From assembly GCF_000315625.1 (NCBI RefSeq), contig NW_005434567.1:32645-96644 (forward strand): a stretch of DNA of 64,000 nucleotides, read 5' to 3'. Both the position numbers and the translations under genes were made by a program. Source of the stretch: Guillardia theta CCMP2712 (lineage: Eukaryota > Cryptophyceae > Pyrenomonadales > Geminigeraceae). This document shows, piece by piece, positions 55,375-64,000 of the stretch. How positions within the stretch are numbered: the stretch's first letter is position 1; each line of letters begins with the position of its first letter. The notes beneath the pieces were generated by a model. The model did not search any database and was not told where the DNA came from. It saw nothing but the letters and a program-made list of their open reading frames with translations.

Positions 55375-57023
55375 TTGCTATCACAATTTCCCAGTGACTT
55401 GAACCGTGAACCATCTCTCCCCGCGGCGGCCGCATGATCATTCGGGCGGCCATCCAAGTCAGGGCGGCGCCGATGCAATGATGAATGGCTGACTCTGTGA
55501 CTCCACACATGGGCAATGCCATGATGGGCCCACTGGCTACTGTGGTCTCAATGTCCGCCGGGACCGTAAAATTGCGGCCCGCGGCGGCGGGGCCGCCGCC
55601 CGGCCACCGGGCCGGGCGGCGACTCGCGGCCCGGAGCGGGCCGGGCGGCCAGTGCCCGGCGTCACGGGCCGATCGGTCGGCCTGGTCACCCGGTCAGGAG
55701 CCTGCCCGGACCGACTCGCCGCGGGGGGGCTCAGGCTCGGACCGTACCGTCGGTACTCCAACTTGATGCGGCCGCCACGGTGGTTGCCATGATCCGGGCG
55801 ACTCGCAGTGACTGATCTCAGTGACGGTACCGTACGGTAGTATCCGATCGGGGCAGGGCCCTTCAACTAGCCACGGCCCGCCAGCCAGTGGCCCCGGCCC
55901 GGGCCCAGGGCCGCCGTCGGCGGATCCTGCCCGGCCAGTGCCTTCACTGACCGTACGTCGAGTCGGGTCACTCACTGCCCTGGCAGGCTGACAGTGAGAG
56001 TCCTTCGCCGGGTGACTGAAGTGACCGTAGGCGCGGCGGATCCGATCCGCGGGCCTGCTGAGACGGTCCGACGTCACATCTGGGGAACTTGACTCGCTCC
56101 TTCAGCCTCCGGGCCGCGGCTCAGGCTGCACTGTGCGCCGGGCGACGGCCCTGGGCGGAGGCTAACTGTTCCCGGAATCACGGTGGCCGGGGGGGAACCG
56201 GCCGGGCGGCGGCGCCCTCCGGTTGAAACTCTGAGTCAATCATTGAATCAGGCTCCGACGCCAAGTTAGGCTCGTCTGTGCGGCATCATTTTTCACACCG
56301 GGCTGAGTCAAGTTTTCGCCGACTCCGGGCGGCCGGACGACGACCGGACTCACGGTCCGGGACTCTCGATGATCCGGCAGGCCCGGCGGGCCGCCGGCCG
56401 CCACCGCCGGCCGCCGTCGGAGTCTATTCAGAGTCTCAGCGAGGCTTTGAAGTTTTGCTGTGGCAGACGGTATATCCGATCCGGAGTACTATGAAACACG
56501 TCCTGCCGGGCCCGGGGGCGGAAGTCCGATGGACGGTACCGGCCAGGGGGTGCCACCGTGGCCCCGGCTCCGAGGCTCCGCGGATCGGACTCTCAATCGG
56601 CCGGAGTCCGATCTCAGAGTCAACGGGGAGCAGAATCGAGTCGACGGGTCCGATCTTCAACGGGGAGCAGAATCGAGTCGACGGTAGCACTGCAGCGTCC
56701 GAGGCTCCGCGCGGGGGCGCGGCGGCCGACGCGGCCGGCCCGGGGCCCGCGCCGCCCCGTCGGTGGCACTGTGAGAGCGGTAAACTTCGGGTGGATCCGG
56801 TCACTACGGTCCCATGTGAGAGTCAGACGGTGACTGGCCGGGGCGGGTCATGATACTATAGGCGCCCGCCCCGGCCCACGACCGGGTGCCACTACGGCCC
56901 ACCCGGTGACCGGGGCGCGGCGGCCGGGCGGCCGGGCGGGCCGCCCGGCAGCGCTGCACTGCACTGAGGCCAGCTCAGTTCGGAACCCTCTGAAAAAGTT
57001 TGTGGGAGTTTTCGCGCCCAAAA
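55375..57023. other. Intergenic region occupied by a GC island
   Basis: Nearly the whole space between RFC5 and the next gene is GC island 7. No gene is supported. Confidence 0.5.
55415..56965. repeat. GC/CpG-rich island 7
   Basis: The longest island. It includes a tandem duplication of about 28 bp containing CGGGGAGCAGAATCGAGTCG (about 56619-56645 and 56656-56682) and many palindromes (CCGTACGG, GGTACCG, CGGCCG). Long frames are side effects of low stop-codon frequency. Confidence 0.75.
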
Positions 57024-60000
57024 ATGGCGGAGCAGGTCGTTCCTGTCCTCAGGCCGATGGAGGCCAAGATGCATGAGGCAAGCGCCATCACGGTTCCAAC
57101 CGAACAGATTCTGATGGACCTTCTAAACTCATTTGTGCGAACTTGCATGTTGTAGAACATGAGATTTTACTTACTTGAAAATGCAGAGGAAAATAATTCG
57201 AGGACTTGAACTCAGCACCAAGATGGAATGGTTTGCAATGAGACAGTATGCAATGAGGAAAGATATTTCGCTTGTATATCTATCATGATTTGATTCATTT
57301 TGATAGACTTTACAATCTCTCTATCGAATGGGGAAGACAGATACGGTCCAGTCAAATCGCGCACCTGAAAAACCTGAGCTGCAGGATCTTTACACAAAGT
57401 GTCGAAAATTGCAGAGACAGCATGAGCTCGGCAGAAACAATCAAGAATGAATTGATTTTGGCTGAAATTTACTTACAGACGGCAACGTCGTATCAGGAGC
57501 GCTCGGATTGAATTTCAATGATCAATGCATCTGACGTGAGGTCTGAACAGGCATATGGCGATCTAGAACCTGCAAGGCAGGCATGCGATCTGGCTGAGGG
57601 CTTTATCACCAATGCATGCAAATTAAATCCTCTTCTAAGCCAAGATGATGGAGTGTTCATGTTAAAGATGGATGCCATGTTCAGGAGATGTGAGCTGAGT
57701 GTAGCGCTTGGAAACTGGCAGGATGGGCTTTCCATCATGAGAGAGGTACTCAGTCCAGAAAAACTGATGAGTTTGATTGACTCCTTTGACAAGGTCAAAG
57801 AAATGTTGACAAATTCTGGAGAAAATGGCAAGAGCTTGGCGCGAAAGTTTGGAGTTCTGGCGGTTGTGCAAACTGTCCTGTCGCAGTATTTAATTGTCTG
57901 GCAACAGTATAACTTCGGGATTGCATGCATCAGCAGAGACGAAGAGTCTCTTTCTACTGAAGAAAAAGAGAGGGCTCTTGTATGGGCTCGGCAGTCTGCA
58001 GAGTTGTTTGCACGATCATCCCCTGCTGAGCACGCTCGGGCACTGGCACTTATAGCAAACATTCAAATCGCTTCAGGTATTCTCTGATGATTCCGTGGCA
58101 TGGGATTCAATCAAACTCAACCTTGCTCATCTGTTTTGGTAGGTATGGACTTTCAAGATGCCTTGGACAATCTTGTGATCGCCAACGAAATTGCACCGAA
58201 CATCACGTTTCTTAGTCTTCAAGTGATGTGCTTGATAGAGATGAAAAAAATCGATTGCCCAGGTGGAGTCAGAAGTGTTCTTGAAGCCGAATTTTCGACC
58301 AAAAAATATCTCGATTCTAGAGATACGGATCAACAATGCAAGGATTGGTTGCAGATTATGTCCCTTCTAGTTCGTGCAAGGGCGTCAGATATGTGCAACA
58401 AAGGATTTGAGATGCTTTCTGCCATATACGTGAACGACCAAGACAAATGGGAAAAAGTCCAGGTGTGTGCAAGTCCCTCAAACTGGTATGACGAAACGAT
58501 TCGTTTAGACGACATGGGCTGCTGCACTAGCATCGCATATATATGATCAAAACAAACTTGAAGAGACAGTGGATCAACTGATCACTGTTAACTCAAAATC
58601 TTCATGTAGCGAAATCACTTGCAGACAGGTATGGGCAATCACCGCTTTAATCCTCTGAAGTCAATTTATGCAAAGATGCTCTCAATCTGCTCTGGAATCA
58701 TCAAGGAGTTGGTAGATTTCCTTTTTTTTTGCAAAGGATACGAGTTAAAGGGTACACCAGGATGAAAGTGGAAAGTATCTCAAGGCGATAGAGTGGCGCA
58801 AAAAGGCAATCAATTTTGCAACTCAGGCACAAACTCAAGATATTAGAAGGTGAAATAAGCTTTCAACAACTGAGATTGAAATTTGATGCAGACAAATTGT
58901 TCGCATAGCTTTGCGGGCTGGAGCAATAGAAGTTGCACGATCCTACATTTCAGACATCCAGAGTGACAACAACACTGAAGAGGGACTTTTCCAAAACCAT
59001 GTCCTGGAGCTACAGCTGGAAGCAAAATCCGGTGACGTTTTGATTGATCCATGCACTCAAGTATTGAAAGCGCTGACAGGAAACGTGAAACAAACTTATG
59101 ACATGATTCAAAAGCTTTCCGATAGCAATTATGATCCCAACCTTGCTGCAGAAGCACTCAACTCAGCTTGTGTAGAAGCAGTCGATAATGGAAGTACGGA
59201 GATTGTTCAGAAGTGTTTGGAAATTTTCATCGATAATATCGTGAAAGTCAATCCTCCAGGCAAGATATCGAATGTGAAAGTGGACAAGGTCATAACTTTT
59301 CAAACTTTTTGTATACATCCTAAATGTTGACGACGGCCCTATCAGATTTTTCTGAATCTGATTAAGTTCTGGAAATCTGAAAACGAAACAGCAGATCACG
59401 GGAAAGTGGTCCGTTACCTGAAGGTAAAGATCCACATGCTACAGATTCGCAAATGGGATGACTGATGTTTGAAGGTTGCAATTGACTGGATACGTAGCCA
59501 CTCCATAGAACAATTCTGCTCAGAATACGAAAAACATGGCTTCACCTCAATCAGAACACTTTCAGACTGTGTATGGAATCTTGCAGTGTCCAATTATCAG
59601 ACAATTGCTACATGCAACAAAGACGTCATGCATAAGTTTTATGATTTCACAGCTCAATTATACAGCTTAGCTGCTGACTTTCGTGATATCATTCCAGTCG
59701 ATTTGTTGGTTCAATCGGATAAAGATTTTACTCGGTTGTGCCGATTTCTAGCAAGTGCTGCCTGGCTTCTCAGTTTCAAACAATCAAACCGAGATCAAGC
59801 AATGGAATCATATCTGCAAAATGCGTTGGAGTCAATCAAGTATCTAAGAGGGATAGCTTCTTATTCCATTCTGAGTTTCAGATATCAGGCCATTATCTGC
59901 AGCAAAGCACGACAGCAAAAAACAAAACTCGTTGCTTGCCGAAACAAAGCTACATTTTGAGCTTCTGTGCTATTCTCGTTCAGGAACAAAGGAATGCATG

Positions 60001-60928
60001 CATGTAAGTTTATCATAGGTCGATGCACTCAATTTTCGACTCATCATCTTCAAATCCAAAGATCTTGGACTCAATCCTAGAATTGGTGAAAAATAGCGAC
60101 ATTCCACTACAATCAAGGTATGTCTTGCGTTGTTCTCAACAGCTTCGGTGTGGATTTCTCTTGTCATAATTATTGCCCAGATTGAACCATTTGCTGCAAG
60201 TCTCCACAATCTGTTACCATTCTCATGCTCCCGCAGAAGTATCAGAACGGTAACATCAATTGAAAAGTTTGTTTTTGATGAACAACGCGGTTAGAGTCTA
60301 TCGAGAAACGATCAAAGCAATGAAGATGGGCGACGTGGTCGACGTAGATTTACTAGCACAGTTGCTACATCTTTGCACGAATCCGTCATGTGAAGCTTGG
60401 TGTCAAACGTACTTTCCAGTGGTCTTGTAATTCTTTGTTCTATGATTTTACTTGCAGAAATCCACAGCTTGATATATTCGAGGAAATTCTGGAGACCTGC
60501 CAGAAATTCGAAAAGTTTCCTTCAAGATTCGTTCAGATCAGTGCAGTTCTCGCATGCAACGCGGGTATTAAACATTATTTCTATGGAAGAGCCTTACAGG
60601 TTGTTGACAAGCTTTCACATTTGCAGTGATCAAAGTTCTGATGCATTCTGAAGCAGGCAGAAAAATGGTTGGGGATGTCATTACAACTAGCAAAGGCTTG
60701 CAAGGGGATGACTAATGACATCATGAACCGTATCGTGGAGGTCTGATGCTTTCCTTATCTTATGCTTTCCTTTATCTTGTCATTCGTCTCTTGATGTAGA
60801 GGAAATGTTCTGAATGCGGAAAGTTCTTGTTTTCTATTTCAGCACAATTGTGAAGCTCAATCTAACGTTCCTTGACATTGCAGACGTACGAAGAAGTTCT
60901 TCAAAACAAAAAATTGATGGAAATGTAA
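57024..60928 (+). CDS. Helical-repeat protein, possibly SPO22/ZIP4-like (meiosis)
   Basis: ATG 57024 (MAEQVVPVLRPMEAKM). Largest exon about 57515-58077 (GDLEPARQACDLAEG, FMLKMDAMFRRCELS, GNWQDGLSIMREVLS, ARALALIANIQIASG). Following exons: DFQDALDNLVIANEIAPN, CKDWLQIMSLLVRARAS, IALRAGAIEVARSYI, YDPNLAAEALNSACV, CVWNLAVSNYQTIATC, FTRLCRFLASAAWLLS, NPQLDIFEEILETCQKF, and the last AEKWLGMSLQLAKACKG then TYEEVLQNKKLMEM-stop at 60928. It is all-alpha and TPR-like. The WNLA plus CRFLASAAWL arrangement and TPR-like content recall SPO22/ZIP4/TEX11, which promotes crossovers; this is a weak, memory-based match. A generic TPR protein is the alternative. Confidence 0.5.
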
Positions 60929-60987
60929 CATCGTAGAAACGAAAGGACGATTCTTGAAAATCCTCTTTTCTCGGGATAGAGCCGTCG

Positions 60988-62513
60988 TTACTTGGCGTTG
61001 AGTTTTGCTCGAAGCTCAGCATTTTCCGATTCCAATTCCTTAATTCGCTTTTCCATCTCCTGAAAACTCGTCAGTGATAGATAATATCAAAAGAATATTA
61101 CCTTCATGCGATCATTCGTGTTGACAGTCACAGTAAGTGTACCTTTGAGCTCAACCCCACCCTGCAACAGTCGATCAGGCCGGAGGGAATGACACGGGGA
61201 AAGAAAAGGAGTGGGAGGTGAAGAATACACTACAGAGGGGCAGACGAGAGAAAGAAGCAGCAAACTGCACATAAAGATATGTAGGGACCGTACCACAGTC
61301 TGGAAGACTTGGAAGCTCGTTTCTTCAGGCAAGGGGTATGCGTCGGACTTCTCAACAGTCTTGGTTTCAGGCTGATGTTCAACTGCGGGCGGTTCTGCTC
61401 TGCTCTCACTGTCTGCTTTCTCAGCGGCTGCCTTTGACGGCTGCTGCTCTTCGCACTCTTCTGCTCCGTGACGGCAGCCGCCTGATGCTGTGTCGGGTGA
61501 GCATCAACAAAAACAACAGAGGCGGGTACTGGTGCTGGTTCCAAAGTCGCAGCCGGCTTCGTTTCCTTTGCCGCCTGCAGTTTCTTTCAGACACTCATTG
61601 CCCTTTGCTGTACCAGTGTGTTCAGCCTTCACCTGCCCTGTGATCATATCCACCAAGGCGGGTTTGGCGTTTGAACCATTCATCCACTTGTTAACCCAGT
61701 CAGGGTTACACCTCTCGATCATTATGAAATAACCTCAGGGCCAGACAGACAAGATTTTCCAGCGTAAGTAGGAGGATATAGATCCTGATTGAAATCAGCT
61801 ACTAGAAAAAACGTCCAAGATCCTCTCACGTCATTCGATTGATCTGCCCGGCGAGGAACGGTGAAGGACACTGGCTCCACATACTTGTCGCAGCTGCCAG
61901 CACCGTCATGGCATGCAACATCGCCAGCTCCTGACGCCTACAAGCGAAGGAATCTATTGATCTCTGTGTTGGCCATGTCCACGACAGTCTGGAAGACTCT
62001 CTGTCAGACCGTAGCATGTTCATGAGGAGGTCAGTGTTGCCTTCGGCATGCAGCAAACCCCCCTTTGCGTGTCTTTCCCTGCAAGACATTCCTTCCTCGT
62101 CAGGAAGGGGATGTGCTATCCTATAGGTTACTACCGGAGAACTCGTCCAGGAAGTGAATGTAGGGGTCCGTGGACACGATCTCGTAGTAACGGATGTTGC
62201 AGTCGCCCTGCGTTGAAGGTGAGGGAAAAAGCCAAGGTGGAGGAAGACAGGCAGGCAGGTCGCGGGGAGGTAGGAGCAGCGATAGGGCAGCTGCAACGGC
62301 AGAGAGATCGAAGGAGTGGGAGGAGAAGGAGGTGGCCGGGGAGGAGTGTGAGGAGTGAGAGTAGGGCGAGGAGAAGGAGGGGAGCGGAGACGAGGAAGGG
62401 GAGACAGGCGAGGAATGGGGATCAAGGAGGACAACGTACCTTGCCAGCCAGGTAAAGGATGTTGGTGTCCGGATCGAAGAAGGGAAAGAGCATCCCAAAG
62501 TCCTGCTGGGGTT

Positions 62514-62560
<47 letters not shown>

Positions 62561-64000
62561 GCCGCAGGCCGTCAGTCACATGGTCGATAGAGTGAAGCAC
62601 AAGGGGCTTGGTGATGTCCCGAGAGTCTCTTAGGATGATCTGCTGCGGCGGTGAGGGATGGCCTGACACTCAACTCCGCTCCCCCCCGTCCCACCTGCCG
62701 GTCGCTCTGAGCAGAGAAGCCAACGGTCGCCAGCATGCTCGTCTGTCAGCTAGTCAGCCAACCTTGTCATGGTGACGTGTCACTCAGAGCTCGAAAGCTC
62801 TAGAGCCCTGCAGCTCGAGCTCTAGAGCCCTGCAGCTCGAGCTCTAGAGCTCGATCTAGAGTTATACCTCTCCGAGAAAGCACGCGTGCGCTCCCTTGGA
62901 CCCTCCTTGGCTGGCGACCTTCTGCGCGATCGAGCCTGCTGGGCTGTCAGATCGGTGCGTTGGTGTTCCCATTGACTTTCCTGAGCGAGGATCGCAAATT
63001 CGTAGGATCTTGTCCTTACACGTGGACGCGAACAGACTGCCATCGTAATTCCATGCGATGTGCTGCGGACTGTCTGGGAGCTCGATCGATCGAAATTCTG
63101 CAGCCTGACCTCTCAAGTAAGAAGACAACAGGGGAGGGACGTGGGAGAAACAGGAGGAAGGTGGAAGGGGAATCGTGTGGAGGAGAGGAAAGGAAGAAGC
63201 AGGAAATTGAAGTTGAGGAACAAGACTGGAGTGCAACGGAGCAGAACAGGAAACAGGAGAGAAGAATACAAGGGAGGACACGGATAACACGAGTGACATA
63301 GAGGCAAGGAGGAAGAGGAGGAGGAGAAGGAGGAGGAGGACGGCAAGGAGGAGGAGGAGGTGGTGGTGGAGGAGGAGGTAGAAAGGAGAGGAGGAACGAG
63401 ACTGCAGAATAGCTTGTGAGGCACAGCGACTCATCCACCTTGTTTGCGTCCCATATCCGGACGGTGTTGTCGAAGGAGGAGGAGAGGACGATGCCGTCTG
63501 CTACAGGATTCCATCGCGCTAACATCACCTGCACGTGATGGTTCATGGGAGTTCACTCTCTCCCCCTTGGACCTTCTTGGAGTGACCCTGCAGCTGCACA
63601 GAGCACTTGTCGTCGGCGTCTTCCTAGAAGAGCAGAGGGTTATTGGCGATAGAAAAAAGGAGCAGAGAGAAGAGGAGAGGAGGGGAGGGGAGGAGAGGCG
63701 AGGAGAGGGGAGGGGAGAGGAGAGGAGGAGAGAGGAGAAGAGAGGAGAAAGAAGCAGGGAACAGAAGAGGGTAAGACCGGAGGGAGGGAGGATGGAGGAG
63801 AAAAAAGAGCAAGTCCAACAATCATCAAGAGCGCTAGATAGGCTTCACAGGTGAATGAAGAGAGAAGGCAGGATTGTGAGAAAGCATGAAGAGGATGGGA
63901 GCTGCTGCAGAGAGATGGAGGAGAACTGAGGACAGAGGACGAGAAGATGGGAAGTATTGGGGGAGACCGGGAAGAGGAGGAGAGAGGGGAACAGGAATAC
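60988..64000 (-). CDS. Coronin (5' end beyond window)
   Basis: Actin-binding WD-repeat protein. Exons from right to left: DDKCSVQLQGHSKK (about 63577-63625); LARWNPVADGIVLSSSFD with NTVRIWDANK (about 63437-63530); FRSIELPDSPQHIAWNYDG and ASTCKDKILRICDPRSG (about 62955-63095); TVGFSAQSDRQQIILRDSRD (about 62600-62730); MLFPFFDPDTNILYLAGKGD; NIRYYEIVSTDPYIHFLDE; then a 38-nt exon KDTQRGVCCMPK; TVVDMANTEINRFLR; CDKYVEPVSFTVPRRADQSN; DLYPPTYAGKS; NPDWVNKWMNGSNAKPALVD. It ends with a charged linker and a C-terminal leucine-zipper coil (MEKRIKELESENAELRAKLN), stop at 60988. The C-terminal coil trimerises coronins (family knowledge). Two junctions are odd: a GC-AG intron and a possible 35-nt intron. 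Confidence 0.88.
62515..62562. repeat. (CAG)n array in coronin intron
   Basis: About 15 CAG triplets, intronic, at the 3' side of an acceptor-like tract on the minus strand. Confidence 0.85.
62788..62856. repeat. Palindromic GAGCTC/TCTAGA repeat
   Basis: GAGCTCTAGAGCCCTGCAGC is tandemly repeated and flanked by partial copies. Each unit is itself nearly self-complementary (GAGCTC, TCTAGA, CTGCAG, AGCT), so strong hairpins are possible. It lies in a coronin intron. Confidence 0.8.

Overview
This is eukaryotic nuclear DNA from an intron-dense protist. Genes are cut into many short exons by GT-AG introns, some only about 50 nt long. Introns are packed with hexamer, trinucleotide and polypyrimidine repeats. 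The proteins are of nuclear type: SR protein kinase, RBM5/10-like splicing factor, RFC5, coronin, sphingosine-1-phosphate lyase and an RWP-RK factor. The RWP-RK factor and a possible bipartite plastid-type leader point to an alga. The overall style resembles a cryptophyte such as Guillardia theta; that identification is inference. Two runs of exactly 100 N (21419-21518 and 32071-32170) are scaffold gaps.

Layout. 1-6470 (-) holds a multi-exon protein with several C2-like segments, open at its 3' end. 8879-16875 is an unusual cluster of six small intronless genes in two unrecognised families. Family A has three copies, at 8879-9208, 10378-10689 and 13925-14236. Family B has three copies, at 11825-12109, 12530-12814 and 16504-16875, each ending in a hydrophobic segment. 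B1 and B2 form the arms of a large palindrome. 17581-18189 (-) is a small hypothetical gene. 18643-20968 (+) is a coiled-coil gene, convergent with an RBM5/10-like splicing factor (26222 down to the gap). Upstream and co-oriented is an SRPK kinase (27543-30358), so a likely RS-domain kinase sits beside a likely RS-domain protein.

The middle holds an ankyrin-repeat gene that runs into an RRM gene (32357-34894, +), a secreted or surface Cys-rich GCC2/GCC3-type protein (36760-39160, +), a PA-domain protein (39565-41285, -), S1P lyase (43560-48193, +) and an RWP-RK transcription factor (48740-49626, -). The right end holds RFC5 (53720-55374, +), a helical-repeat protein resembling meiotic SPO22/ZIP4 (57024-60928, +) and coronin (60988 to beyond 64000, -).

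Between genes lie two recurrent non-coding sequence types. One is extremely GC/CpG-rich islands full of short palindromic words. The other is zones dotted with ACCCACCC/GGGTGGGT words. They often sit next to each other, and several are bordered by a motif of the form TTAACTTTGAGTAAAG. I do not recognise this composite. Together with the A/B gene cluster it is the most novel content of the window. Exon boundaries were read by eye from splice signals and reading frame; those called in the text are predictions.
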